Positions 32,990 through 41,850 of a DNA stretch of 64,000 nt are shown here, one piece after another. A program made the position numbers and the translations under genes. The stretch covers positions 124,001 to 188,000 of the forward strand of contig NZ_JADWMY010000005.1 in NCBI RefSeq assembly GCF_015767275.1. Direction: 5' to 3'. The notes beneath the pieces are model-generated. The model was given only the letters and a program-made list of their open reading frames with translations, was not told the origin of the DNA and searched no databases. Origin of the DNA: Herbaspirillum sp. AP02 (GTDB lineage: Bacteria > Pseudomonadota > Gammaproteobacteria > Burkholderiales > Burkholderiaceae_D). Within the stretch, counting starts at the first letter, position 1. Each line of letters begins with the position of its first letter.

Positions 32990-34071
32990 GCCGGCACCCG
33001 TTCATCGCCACGGGCGGTGGAGACCAGGCGCAGGTTGAAGTCGCTCCAGACCAGGCCCAGCGGCGCGCCCTGCTCCAGCGCCTCGGCCCCGTCGTTGGGC
33101 GCCAGCACCGACAGCAGTCCCAGCGGCGTCTGCACCTCGTACATCCACTGGCTGCCCAGGAAGAAGCGACGTACCACTTCGCCATTGCAGCGGCCCTCGC
33201 CGGGCGCGGTACAGCGGATCTTTTCCGGGCGCAGACCCAGCACCACGCGACCACCGCCGCGCAAGCCACTGTCGCTGCTCTCCAGGCTGAGCATCATGCC
33301 GCCCACGGCGATATCGGCGCGCTCACCGGCGGCACCCACCACCTGGCCTTCCAGCAGGTTGGCCTTGCCCACGAAGGTGGAAATGAAACGATTGGCCGGA
33401 TGTTCATACACATTGATGGGACGGCCCACCTGGGTGATATGCCCGGCTTCCATCACCACCACGCGATCGCTGATGGACATGGCCTCGCTCTGGTCGTGGG
33501 TGACCATGATCGTGGTGGTACCGACCTTGCGCTGGATGTCGCGCAGTTCGAATTGCATTTCCTCGCGCAGCTTGGCGTCCAGGTTGGACAGGGGTTCGTC
33601 CAGCAGCAGCACGGGCGGCGCGATCACCAGCGCACGCGCCAGCGCCACACGCTGACGCTGGCCGCCGGAAAGTTCGCGCGGATAACGGCTGCCATGCTTT
33701 TCCAGGTGCACCAGGGCCAGCGCCTGCGCCACGCGGTCGCGCTTCTCCCCAGGCGAGCACTTGCGCATCTCCAGGCCGAAGGCCACGTTCTGCTCCACCG
33801 TCATATGCGGGAACAGTGCGTAGGTCTGGAACACGATGCCCAGGCCACGGGTATTGGGCTTGGCGTGGGTGATGTCGCGGCCATCGAGTTCGATGCGGCC
33901 GCCGCTGACGTTCTCGAAGCCTGCAATCATCTGCAGGGTCGTGGTCTTGCCGCAACCGGAGGGACCCAGCAGGGAAATGAATTCCCCCTTCTCCACCGTC
34001 AGATTGAAGCCCGATACCGCCTGGGTATCGCCGTAGAACTTACTGACATTGGTCAGCGTGAGAAATGACAT
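32986..34071 (-). CDS. Spermidine/putrescine-type ABC ATPase, PotA-like
   Basis: 361 residues from ATG 34071 (GGAG 6 bases upstream, and MSFLTLTNVSKFYGDTQ is the natural start; in-frame ATGs upstream reach 34167). Walker A GPSGCGKTT is at about 37-45, Q-loop QTYALFPHM, signature LSGGQRQRVALARAL, Walker B LLLDEPLSNLDA and the H-loop VTHDQSEA. A C-terminal TOBE_2 regulatory domain begins near residue 290 (GRPINVYEHPANRFIS precedes it). It is the first gene of the seven-gene operon; a sigma-54-type promoter lies about 140 bp upstream. Confidence 0.92.
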   Translation of the reverse strand: MSFLTLTNVSKFYGDTQAVSGFNLTVEKGEFISLLGPSGCGKTTTLQMIAGFENVSGGRIELDGRDITHAKPNTRGLGIVFQTYALFPHMTVEQNVAFGLEMRKCSPGEKRDRVAQALALVHLEKHGSRYPRELSGGQRQRVALARALVIAPPVLLLDEPLSNLDAKLREEMQFELRDIQRKVGTTTIMVTHDQSEAMSISDRVVVMEAGHITQVGRPINVYEHPANRFISTFVGKANLLEGQVVGAAGERADIAVGGMMLSLESSDSGLRGGGRVVLGLRPEKIRCTAPGEGRCNGEVVRRFFLGSQWMYEVQTPLGLLSVLAPNDGAEALEQGAPLGLVWSDFNLRLVSTARGDERVPA

Positions 34072-34211
34072 TGCAAGCTCCCTGTCGCAAAGTTCGGGCG
34101 CTGCACGGCTGGCGGGCTTGTCGGCCGGCGGGCGCTCCGATGCATTCATCTGTAAAGTCGCATCCACCTCAAGGAATGGGGTGATATGCGCGTCTCCTGT
34201 TTCGTTATCGA

Positions 34212-34228
34212 TGCAATTTCGGTGCCAA
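34212..34228 (-). promoter_or_regulatory. Sigma-54 (-24/-12) promoter of the transporter/dehydrogenase operon
   Basis: The minus-strand sequence TTGGCACCGAAATTGCA matches the sigma-54 consensus (T/C)TGGCACG-N4-TTGC(A/T) at every conserved position but one (C for G after GGCAC). The invariant GG and GC are separated by exactly 10 bases. A transcript would start near 34200, about 130 bp before the PotA-like start codon. No enhancer-binding activator gene is in the window. Confidence 0.65.
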
Positions 34229-34276
34229 TTCTGCTATCGTATTTCGACAGACAGGAATTTTTTAATAATTATTTCG
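34216..34276. promoter_or_regulatory. Three ATTTCG direct repeats in the divergent promoter region
   Basis: ATTTCG occurs at 34216-34221, 34241-34246 and 34271-34276, the last two as ATTTCGAYCA-like (ATTTCGACAG, ATTTCGATCA). Spacing is 25 and 30 bp. They could be half-sites for the divergent IclR regulator, one overlapping the -12 element. Chance occurrence is possible at this length. Confidence 0.3.
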
Positions 34277-34280
34277 ATCA

Positions 34281-35198
34281 ATGGAATATCTGGACAGGCC
34301 TGACGCCACCGATTCCACCCAGCAGACAACAGCCCCCTTCATGAGCGACGACAACGACGAGGCTTCCTCGACCACCGCCCCGGCCACTCTTCCGGTCAAC
34401 GGCATCCAGCGCACCTTCGCGGTGTTGCGCGCACTGGCCGATGCACCACCGCAAGGCATGCGGGTGACCCAGGTGGCCAAGGCCATCGGCCTCACGCAAG
34501 GCACCACGCACCGCCTGCTGCAGGCCCTGGTGAGCGAAGGCGTGGTGGAGCAGGATGAACGCAGCAAGCTGTACCGCCTGGGGATGGACCTGTTCGCGCT
34601 GGCCGCGCGCGCCGGCAATGCCTCCGACCTGCGCAGCCTGTGCCGGCCGGCGCTGCTGCGCCTGTGCGGCAGCCTGGGCGATACCGTGTTCCTGCTGGTG
34701 CGCTCGCGCTTCGACGCGGTCTGCGTGGACCGGGTCGACGGTCCCTTCCCGATCCGTGCCTTCACCGGCGACATCGGTGGCCGCGTGGCACTGGGCGTGG
34801 GCCAGGGCGCGCTGTCCATCCTCGCCTTCCTGCCGGAACAGGAGCGCGAGGAAGTGATCCGCTACAACGTGCCGCGCCTGCGCGAGTTCGGGGTCTATGA
34901 CGAGGTCTACCTGCGCACCGAAATCGAGCGCGTGCGTGAAACCGGCTACGCGGCACGCCAGGCGGGCCTGCTCGACGGCATGGCCGGCCTGGCGGTGCCG
35001 CTGTTCGATTGCAGCGGCGCCATCGTGGGCGCCCTCAGCGTGGGTACGCTGACCTCGCGCCTGACCGAGGAACGTCTGCCGACCGTGGTACAGATGTTGC
35101 AACGGGAGGCCGCGGCACTGTCGCGCCAGATCAATCCCTTCGACCCGGCATTGCGCCGTCCCATGCACCAGGCCAATCCTGTGGAGCCCCGCCCATGA
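34281..35198 (+). CDS. IclR-family transcriptional regulator
   Basis: 305 residues from ATG 34281; neither this start nor ATG 34341 has a good SD, and the N-terminal 38 residues are poorly conserved-looking, so the true start may be 34341. The winged HTH is about residues 40-95: GIQRTFAVLRALAD, MRVTQVAKAIGLTQGTTHRLLQAL, SKLYRLG. The effector domain follows with GDTVFLLVRSRFDAVCVDRV, FTGDIGGRVALGVGQGALSILAF, and the C-terminal GLAVPLFDCSGAIVGALSVG. It is divergent from the transporter/dehydrogenase operon and overlaps the ghrA-like gene by 4 bp, so it is the likely local regulator of both. The inducer is unknown. Confidence 0.9.
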   Translation: MEYLDRPDATDSTQQTTAPFMSDDNDEASSTTAPATLPVNGIQRTFAVLRALADAPPQGMRVTQVAKAIGLTQGTTHRLLQALVSEGVVEQDERSKLYRLGMDLFALAARAGNASDLRSLCRPALLRLCGSLGDTVFLLVRSRFDAVCVDRVDGPFPIRAFTGDIGGRVALGVGQGALSILAFLPEQEREEVIRYNVPRLREFGVYDEVYLRTEIERVRETGYAARQAGLLDGMAGLAVPLFDCSGAIVGALSVGTLTSRLTEERLPTVVQMLQREAAALSRQINPFDPALRRPMHQANPVEPRP

Positions 35199-36151
35199 GT
35201 TCTTCTTCTCCCGTCCTGCTGGTCAAGTCCGGCGGTGCCGCCGCGCTACCGGAGTGGCGCGCCAGCTTCCATGAGTTCGCCCCCGGGCTGGGCCTGGAGG
35301 TGTGCGCCTGGGATGACCCCGAGGTCGATCCGGCGCGGGTGGAATATGTCCTGGTCTGGCAGCCCGAACCGGGCCGCCTGGCCGGCTTCCCCAACCTGAA
35401 GGCCGTCATCAGCAGCGCGGCCGGGGTGGATCACATCCTGGCCGATCCGCACTTGCCGGACCTGCCCATCGTGCGCATGGTCACGCCCGAGACCCAGCAG
35501 CGCATGGCCGAATTCACCGTCATGAGCAGTCTCATGCTGTTGAAGGACATGCCGCGCATCGTGGCCCAGCAGGCAAGGGCGCAATGGCTGGAGTTCTCCA
35601 CCCCGCGCACCGCCCTGGAAACCCGGGTGGGTGTGCTCGGTCTGGGGGCGCTGGGGCTGGCCACGGCGCGCATGCATGCCACCATCGGCTTCGACACTGC
35701 CGGCTGGGCGCGCTCGCCGCGCACCGAAAAGGGACTGAGCTGCTACGCCGGCATGGACGAGTTGCCGGCCTTCCTGGCCCGCACCGATATCCTGATCTGC
35801 CTCTTGCCGGAAACCGAGGACACTCGCCACCTGCTCGACGCCGACCTGCTGCACCAGTTGCCACGTGGCGCGGCCGTCATCAACGTCGGGCGCGGCAGCC
35901 ACCTGTGCCTGCCCGACCTGCTGGCGGCGCTGGACGAGGGCCAGCTGTCGGGCGCCGTGTTGGACGTGTTCGATGAAGAGCCCTTGCCTGCCGACGCGGC
36001 GGTCTGGCGCCACCCCCGCGTGCTGGTGACGCCGCATGCGGCGGCGACGCCATCGCGGCGGGAGCGCGCCCGCCAGGCAGCAGTAGCCATTTCGGCCATG
36101 CTGGGCGGGCTGCCGCCACCGCATCTGTATGACCGCGTGCGGGGTTACTGA
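35195..36151 (+). CDS. ghrA: Glyoxylate/hydroxypyruvate reductase A-like 2-hydroxyacid dehydrogenase
   Basis: 318 residues from ATG 35195, with GGAG upstream; the ATGA overlaps the iclR stop. The NAD(P) Rossmann motif is VGVLGLGALGLATAR (about 141-155). Catalytic residues of the D-2-hydroxyacid dehydrogenase family are visible: Arg in NVGRGSHL, Glu in FDEEPLP and His in VTPHAAA. The short N-terminal half and the AGVDHIL motif match the GhrA subfamily, which reduces glyoxylate and hydroxypyruvate. It may handle a 2-oxoacid released by the neighbouring dehydrogenase system; that is inference from co-location with iclR. The symbol reflects family similarity only. Confidence 0.85.
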   Translation: MSSSSPVLLVKSGGAAALPEWRASFHEFAPGLGLEVCAWDDPEVDPARVEYVLVWQPEPGRLAGFPNLKAVISSAAGVDHILADPHLPDLPIVRMVTPETQQRMAEFTVMSSLMLLKDMPRIVAQQARAQWLEFSTPRTALETRVGVLGLGALGLATARMHATIGFDTAGWARSPRTEKGLSCYAGMDELPAFLARTDILICLLPETEDTRHLLDADLLHQLPRGAAVINVGRGSHLCLPDLLAALDEGQLSGAVLDVFDEEPLPADAAVWRHPRVLVTPHAAATPSRRERARQAAVAISAMLGGLPPPHLYDRVRGY

Positions 36152-36308
36152 GGGGCAAGCGCCCCCTTCCGCGCCGGTCCGGCTTGCGGGATAGCCCCCC
36201 ATCGTCTAGACTTTGGCGCTCGCTGGCCGCCCTGCCCGCCCTGGCCACAGGCAAGCAGGTCCGCCGAATCCCTCCCGTGCGCGAGGGCAATCAACCTGAC
36301 GGCAACGT

Positions 36309-37601
36309 TTGGATACCGTACCCATATGGGTGCAAGCTCTTGCACTCCTGATCCTGATCCTGCTCTCGGCCTTCTTTTCGATGACCGAGACGGCGCTGAT
36401 GGCCGCCAACCGCCATCGTCTGCGGCACCTGGCCAAACAGGGCAATCGTGCCGCCATCACCATCCTGTGGCTGCTGGATCGCACTGAGCGACTGCTGTCG
36501 CTGATCCTGATCGCCAACACCCTCATCAATGCACTGGCCACCGCACTGGTAACGGCACTGGCCATTACCGCCTTCGGCAACCACCAGCGCGTGATTACCG
36601 CGGCCACCGCCTTCGTGGCGGCGCTGCTGATCATCTTTGCCGAAATCGTGCCCAAGGTGATCGGCGCCACCTACCCCGAACGCATCGCGCTGTTCACCAG
36701 CTTCGTGCTCAAGCCGCTCATGCGGATTGCCAAGCCGCTGATCTGGTTCGTCAACCTGTTCGTCTCGGCGATCCTGAAGCTGTTGCGCATCAAGACCGGC
36801 GCGCGGGCGGCCGAACAGCGCATCTCGCCGGAAGAACTGCGCTCCATCGTGCTCGAAGGCGGCAGCTTCATCCCGCAGAAGCACAAGAGCATCCTGCTGA
36901 ACCTGTTCGACCTGGAAAAGATCTCGGTGGAAGACGTGATGACGCCGCGTGCCCAGGTCGAGGCCCTGAACCTGGCTGCACCGGTGGAAGATATCCTGCA
37001 CCAGCTGGCCACCTGCTACCACAACAAGCTGCCGGTCTACGAGGGCGAGATCAACCATATCGTCGGCATCCTGCATGTGCGCAAGACGGTGTCGCTGTTC
37101 CGCCAGGAAGAGGACATCAGCCACGACGATATCCGTGCCCTGCTGTCGGTACCGTATTACGTGCCGGTGGAAACCGACGTCTTCACGCAGCTTCAGTATT
37201 TCCAGGAAAATCACGAACGTCTGGGCATCGTCGTCGATGAATACGGCGAGGTACAAGGCCTGGTGACCCTGGAAGACATCATCGAAGAGATGATCGGCGA
37301 ATTCACCACCTCCTCGCCCGGCTCGTCCGGCGAAGGCTTCGGCTGGGACAAGGACGGCGCCTGCCTGCTCGAAGGTAGCACCACCCTGCGCGACATCAAC
37401 AAGCGCCTGGGCCTGACGCTGCCGCTGGATGGCCCCAAGACCGTCAATGGCCTGCTGCTGGAAACCCTGCAGGACATCCCCGAGGCCAGCGTGGCCGTGA
37501 AGTTCGAGGGCTGCGTGATCGAAATCGTGCAGGTCCAGAACCAGGCGATCCGCATGGTCAAGCTGATTGCCATGCCGGCGTCGCCGAGACGGGACCACTA
37601 G
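36309..37601 (+). CDS. CNNM/CorC/HlyC-family transporter (YfjD/CorB type)
   Basis: 430 residues from TTG 36309; no in-frame ATG precedes the first membrane helix. Three to four helices form the DUF21/CNNM domain (1-180: [24 protein letters not shown], with the SxxET motif). Two CBS domains follow (about 205-325: [13 protein letters not shown] and [14 protein letters not shown]), then the CorC_HlyC C-terminal domain (about 345-425, [22 protein letters not shown]). The family is linked to magnesium or cobalt efflux and osmoadaptation. In E. coli the relative is next to ffh; here it lies upstream of the pilus genes. Whether it transports Mg is not tested. Confidence 0.9.
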   Translation: MDTVPIWVQALALLILILLSAFFSMTETALMAANRHRLRHLAKQGNRAAITILWLLDRTERLLSLILIANTLINALATALVTALAITAFGNHQRVITAATAFVAALLIIFAEIVPKVIGATYPERIALFTSFVLKPLMRIAKPLIWFVNLFVSAILKLLRIKTGARAAEQRISPEELRSIVLEGGSFIPQKHKSILLNLFDLEKISVEDVMTPRAQVEALNLAAPVEDILHQLATCYHNKLPVYEGEINHIVGILHVRKTVSLFRQEEDISHDDIRALLSVPYYVPVETDVFTQLQYFQENHERLGIVVDEYGEVQGLVTLEDIIEEMIGEFTTSSPGSSGEGFGWDKDGACLLEGSTTLRDINKRLGLTLPLDGPKTVNGLLLETLQDIPEASVAVKFEGCVIEIVQVQNQAIRMVKLIAMPASPRRDH

Positions 37602-37713
37602 CACCGGTTCCCGCATCGAACTCTGCGGACATTGCCGCTGGCAATCGGCCGTCCCGCTTTGCCGCAGGCAAAGTGGCGTGGGAGACTTGCCCTCCTTTGC
37701 GCGGAGGAATCCC

Positions 37714-38850
37714 ATGCAAGCTCAAACCCCGGCCGTGGCCGATGACGATGTCCCGGTAGTGCGCCTGCTCCACAAGCTGCTGGCCGACGCCATCGGCATG
37801 GGTGCCTCCGACCTGCACTTCGAACCCTTCGAGCACTTCTTCCGCGTCCGCTTGCGCATCGACGGCATCCTGCACGAACTGGCCCAGCCGCCCCTGACAA
37901 TGCGTGACAAGCTGGCCACCCGCCTGAAAATCCTGGCGCGCCTGGACATCGCCGAAAAGCGCCTGCCCCAGGACGGCAAGATGCGCCTGGCGCTGGCCCA
38001 GCGCAGCATCGACCTGCGCGTCTCCACCCTGCCCACCCAGTTCGGGGAAAAGATCGTCCTGCGCATCCTCGACACCGCCCAGGCCGCCTTTTCCATCGCC
38101 GAACTGGGCTATGAGCCGGCCCAGCAGGAAGCCCTGCTGCAAGCCATCGCCAAGCCACATGGTCTGGTACTCATGACCGGCCCTACCGGTTCGGGCAAGA
38201 CGGTCTCTCTGTACGCCTGCCTGCAGCGGCTCAACCGCCCCGGGGTCAACATCGCCACCGCCGAGGACCCGGTGGAAATCAACCTGCCCGGCATCAACCA
38301 GGTCGGCATCAACGAGCGTGCCGGGCTGGACTTCGCCACGGCGTTGCGCGCCTTCCTGCGACAGGACCCGGATGTGCTGATGGTGGGCGAAATCCGTGAT
38401 CTGGAAACCGCCGACATCGCGGTCAAGGCCTCGCAGACCGGGCATCTGGTGCTCTCCACCCTGCATACCAACGATGCCCCTGCGACCCTGACCCGGCTGC
38501 TCAACATGGGCGTGCCGGCCTACAACATCGCCGCTTCGGTGAGCCTGATCGTGGCGCAGCGGCTGGTCCGCAAGCTGTGCCGCTGCCGTCGCCCGGCCGC
38601 GGGCACGCCAGTCACCTACCTGCCGCAGGGCTGCCCGGCCTGCAACCAGAGCGGCTATCGCGGCCGCACCGGCATCTACCAGGTGCTGCCGGTCAGCGCC
38701 GCCATGCAGGCGCTGATCCTGGCCCAGGCCGGCACACTGGAGCTGGCGCAGCAGGCCCAGGCCGAAGGCATCATCGACCTGCGTCGCGCCGGTCTGCTCA
38801 AGGTACTGCGAGGCGAAACCAGCATGGGAGAAATCCTTGCCAGCACGTGA
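37714..38850 (+). CDS. pilB: Type II secretion/type IV pilus ATPase, PilB/GspE-like, short form
   Basis: 378 residues from ATG 37714, with GGAGGA 6 bases upstream. The N-terminal domains (about 170 residues in PilB or GspE) are absent: the protein begins directly with the N2 domain ([21 protein letters not shown]). The motor is complete: Walker A GPTGSGKT (156-163), Asp box ATAEDPVE, Walker [24 protein letters not shown] and the His box. The zinc tetra-Cys site is degenerate: KLCRC then [15 protein letters not shown], so the first pair is Cys-x-Cys. It powers pilus or pseudopilus assembly with the PilC-like protein encoded next, overlapping by 14 bp. Confidence 0.85.
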   Translation: MQAQTPAVADDDVPVVRLLHKLLADAIGMGASDLHFEPFEHFFRVRLRIDGILHELAQPPLTMRDKLATRLKILARLDIAEKRLPQDGKMRLALAQRSIDLRVSTLPTQFGEKIVLRILDTAQAAFSIAELGYEPAQQEALLQAIAKPHGLVLMTGPTGSGKTVSLYACLQRLNRPGVNIATAEDPVEINLPGINQVGINERAGLDFATALRAFLRQDPDVLMVGEIRDLETADIAVKASQTGHLVLSTLHTNDAPATLTRLLNMGVPAYNIAASVSLIVAQRLVRKLCRCRRPAAGTPVTYLPQGCPACNQSGYRGRTGIYQVLPVSAAMQALILAQAGTLELAQQAQAEGIIDLRRAGLLKVLRGETSMGEILAST

Positions 38851-40102
38851 ACCACCGCGCTTTCAATGGGAGGGCCTGGACCGGCATGGCCGGCCACAGC
38901 GCGGCGTGCTGCAGGCAGTCGATGAAGCCCAGGCGCGCGCGAACCTGCGACGCCAGGGCCTGCGCGTGGCACGGCTGCGGCGCGAGGCCGAGGCCGGGGC
39001 CGGGGCTGGCACGAGCACCGGCACCGGCAACAAGCAAGCGGCCGTCTCGCGCAAGCCGTCCCGAGGGCGCATCAGCGACAAGCAGATCGCCCTCTTCACC
39101 CGCCAGCTGGCGACCATGCTGCAGGCCGGGCTGCCGCTGCTGCAGTCCCTGGACATCGCCATCCGCGGCGCCGGGCAGGGACCACTGGCCGGGCTACTGG
39201 CCGAGGTACGACAACAGGTATCACGCGGAGATAGCCTGCACGCTGCCCTGCAGGGCCATCCGCGTCATTTCGATGCGCTCTTCTGCAACCTGGTGCGCGC
39301 CGCCGAGGAAGCGGGCATGCTCGACAGCATGCTGGAACGCATCGCCCTCTATCGCGAGAAGTCGCTGGCGCTGCGGGGCAAGGTCAGGGCGGCGCTGGCC
39401 TATCCCGGCGCGGTGGTGCTGGTGGCGATCATCGTGACGGCGGTCATCATGCTGTGGGTGGTCCCGGCCTTCGAGCAGATGTTCCAGCAGTTCGGCGCCG
39501 AACTGCCACTGCCCACCCGCATCGTGATGGCCCTGGCACGCATGCTGGGCCGTTACTGGCCGCTGCTGCTACTCGGCCTGGCCGCAAGCGGCTTGCTGGC
39601 CATGCACGCCTGGCGCCGCTATCCGGTGCTGCGGGCGCGGGCGCAGCGCCTGAGCCTGTCATTGCCGATCTTCGGCAGACTGTTGCGACAGGCCGCGCTG
39701 GCGCGCTGGAGTCGTACCTTCGGCACGCTCTTCGGTGCCGGCATCGCCCTGGTGGAAGCGCTGGAGACCGTCGCCGGAGCAGCCGGCAATGTGGTCTTCG
39801 CCGAGGCCTCGCTGGCGGTGCGCGATGCGGTGCGCAATGGCGCATCCCTGCATGGGGCGATGCAGGCCACCGGGGTCTTCCCCGACCTGGCGGTGCAGAT
39901 GACCGCCGTGGGCGAGGAAGCCGGTGCGCTGGACACCATGCTGGGCAAGATCGCCGAACTCAACGAGCGCGAGGTCGACGAGGCCGTCAGCGCCCTCACC
40001 AGCCTGATGGAACCCGTTATCATGGCGGTTCTGGGCGTGGTCATCGGCGCTCTGGTGGTTGCGATGTATCTGCCGGTATTCCGCATGGGTGCAGTGGTGT
40101 AA
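38837..40102 (+). CDS. pilC: Type IV pilus/type II secretion inner-membrane platform protein PilC/GspF-like
   Basis: 421 residues from TTG 38837 (GGGAG 6 bases upstream), inside the end of the ATPase gene. A short N-terminal domain is followed by two T2SSF repeats: the first about 75-200 ([27 protein letters not shown]), the second about 280-400 ([22 protein letters not shown]). Hydrophobic segments are near residues 200-220 ([17 protein letters not shown]), 240-265, and 395-415 ([20 protein letters not shown]). It is the platform that the ATPase turns. The second of three pilus genes, it overlaps the first and is followed 81 bp later by the peptidase gene. Confidence 0.9.
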   Translation: MPAREPPRFQWEGLDRHGRPQRGVLQAVDEAQARANLRRQGLRVARLRREAEAGAGAGTSTGTGNKQAAVSRKPSRGRISDKQIALFTRQLATMLQAGLPLLQSLDIAIRGAGQGPLAGLLAEVRQQVSRGDSLHAALQGHPRHFDALFCNLVRAAEEAGMLDSMLERIALYREKSLALRGKVRAALAYPGAVVLVAIIVTAVIMLWVVPAFEQMFQQFGAELPLPTRIVMALARMLGRYWPLLLLGLAASGLLAMHAWRRYPVLRARAQRLSLSLPIFGRLLRQAALARWSRTFGTLFGAGIALVEALETVAGAAGNVVFAEASLAVRDAVRNGASLHGAMQATGVFPDLAVQMTAVGEEAGALDTMLGKIAELNEREVDEAVSALTSLMEPVIMAVLGVVIGALVVAMYLPVFRMGAVV

Positions 40103-40183
40103 CGGTATGACGGTACGACATAACTGCGGCGGCGCCGCCCTCCTGCAACCTGAATTCACGACTCGATACGATTGAACCCGACG

Positions 40184-41047
40184 ATGCATTTCCTGGAAGC
40201 CTATGCCCTCCCCGGCAATCCCGCGCTGGCCGGCCTGGCGGCCCTGCTGGGCCTGCTGGCGGGCAGCTTCCTGAACGTGGTGATCCACCGCCTGCCCATC
40301 ATGATGCTGCGCGAAACGGCCAATTTCGTGGCCCTGGAGCGTGGTGAAGCGCTGCCCCATCAGGATCGCTACGACCTCTGGCTGCCCCATTCGTCCTGCC
40401 CCCACTGCGCCCGACCGCTGGCGCTGTGGCACAAGGTCCCGGTGCTGAGCTGGCTGCTGCTGCGCGGTCATTGCCGCTTTTGCCAGGCCAGGATCAGCCC
40501 GCGCTATCCCCTGGTGGAGCTGCTGACGGCGTCACTGTTCGCCCTGGTGGCCTGGCGCTTCGGACTGGGTGCCACCGGGCTGGCCGTCATGCTCTGCAGC
40601 GCCTTCCTGATTGCGCTCGCCTTCATCGATGCCGACACCATGCTGCTGCCCGATGACCTGACCCTGCCGCTGCTGTGGCTGGGGCTGCTGGTGAACCTGA
40701 ACCATCGCCTGGTGGCGCTGCCCGATGCAGTGCTGGGCGCGGCGGCCGGCTATGGCGTGCTGTGGCTGATCTTCTGGATCTTCAAACTGGCCACCGGCAA
40801 GGATGGCCTGGGCTATGGCGACTTCAAGCTCATGGCCGCCCTGGGCGCCTGGCTGGGCTGGCAGGCGCTGCCGCTGGTGCTGCTGCTGGCCTCCGTGATG
40901 GGCGCCCTGCTGGGCCTGGCGCTGATGGTCGGCGGGCGCCACCAGCGCGGCCAGGCCATTCCCTTCGGCCCCTGCCTGGCCGGCGCCGGCCTGCTGGCCC
41001 TGCTGCTGGATGGCGCCTGGCTGAACCTGACTCACTTCGCTTACTGA
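40184..41047 (+). CDS. pilD: Type 4 prepilin peptidase PilD/GspO-like
   Basis: 287 residues from ATG 40184; TTG 40172 is an in-frame alternative, neither with a good SD. About eight membrane segments. The cytoplasmic loop has the zinc-type tetra-Cys set CPHC (about residues 71-74) and CRFC (about 97-100). The catalytic aspartates are in AFIDADTMLLPDDLT and in GYGDFKLMAALGAWLGW. The enzyme cleaves and N-methylates prepilins. Prepilins and other pilus genes are not in the window. It is followed 9 bp later by coaE; this pilBCD-coaE-zapD-yacG block is characteristic of many beta- and gammaproteobacteria. Confidence 0.92.
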   Translation: MHFLEAYALPGNPALAGLAALLGLLAGSFLNVVIHRLPIMMLRETANFVALERGEALPHQDRYDLWLPHSSCPHCARPLALWHKVPVLSWLLLRGHCRFCQARISPRYPLVELLTASLFALVAWRFGLGATGLAVMLCSAFLIALAFIDADTMLLPDDLTLPLLWLGLLVNLNHRLVALPDAVLGAAAGYGVLWLIFWIFKLATGKDGLGYGDFKLMAALGAWLGWQALPLVLLLASVMGALLGLALMVGGRHQRGQAIPFGPCLAGAGLLALLLDGAWLNLTHFAY

Positions 41048-41056
41048 ACCTATTCC

Positions 41057-41677
41057 ATGACTTCCTTGACTGAACGCTTCACCATCGGCCTGACTGGCGG
41101 CATCGGCAGCGGCAAGACCACGGTGGCCAATCTCTTCGGTGAACTGGGCGCCTCGCTGGTGGATACCGATGCCATCGCCCATGCCCTGACCGCGCCCGAG
41201 GGCCTGGCCATCGCCCCCATCCGCGCCCATTTCGGCGACGAATTCATCGATGCCCGGGGCGCCATGGATCGTGCGCGGATGCGCCATCACGTGTTTGCGC
41301 ACCCCAACGCCCGCCATGCGCTGGAAGCGATCCTGCACCCGCTCATCCGCAGCGAAACGGTGCGCCAGGCCGAGGCCGCCACCGGCAGCTACGTCATCTT
41401 CGTGGTGCCGCTGCTGGTGGAGTCCGGCACCTGGGTCGGGCGCGCCAGCCGCATCCTGGTGGTCGATTGCCCGGAACAGGTACAGGTGGCCCGCGTCATG
41501 CAGCGCAACGGCCTGCAGCGCGACGAGGTGGAAGCCATCATGGCCGCCCAGGCCAGCCGCCAGGCGCGGCTGGCGGTGGCTGACGACGTCATCGACAACG
41601 GCGGCGACAATGCCACGCTACCCGATCAGGTGCGTGCGCTGCATGCGCGCTACCTGATCCTGGCAGGCGCGGCATGA
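41057..41677 (+). CDS. coaE: Dephospho-CoA kinase
   Basis: 206 residues. It phosphorylates the ribose of dephospho-CoA in the last step of coenzyme A synthesis. The P-loop is [12 protein letters not shown] (11-22), then the conserved VDTDAIAH (dephospho-CoA site) and [25 protein letters not shown] precedes the LID region with [19 protein letters not shown]. It is co-transcribed with pilBCD and probably reads into zapD across a 173-bp gap. Confidence 0.96.
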   Translation: MTSLTERFTIGLTGGIGSGKTTVANLFGELGASLVDTDAIAHALTAPEGLAIAPIRAHFGDEFIDARGAMDRARMRHHVFAHPNARHALEAILHPLIRSETVRQAEAATGSYVIFVVPLLVESGTWVGRASRILVVDCPEQVQVARVMQRNGLQRDEVEAIMAAQASRQARLAVADDVIDNGGDNATLPDQVRALHARYLILAGAA

Positions 41678-41729
41678 ATGGCGGCGGCGGCGCCACGCTG
41701 CCTAAGGCTTCATTTGATGTGGCCTGCAT

Positions 41730-41758
41730 TTGTAATTTTCTGCTGCATGGGTCAGAAT
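41730..41758 (+). promoter_or_regulatory. Possible sigma-70 promoter for zapD
   Basis: TTGTAA (41730-41735) and CAGAAT (41753-41758) are 17 bp apart, in the 173-bp gap between coaE and zapD. Matches are moderate at both ends. Confidence 0.35.
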
Positions 41759-41850
41759 CACAGACATTGCAATGTTGACGAGGTTTTTTGCACCAGCGCG
41801 CCTGTCAGCCGCCTTCAACAAGTCCGGTTCACCGATAAAGGGATCATGCT

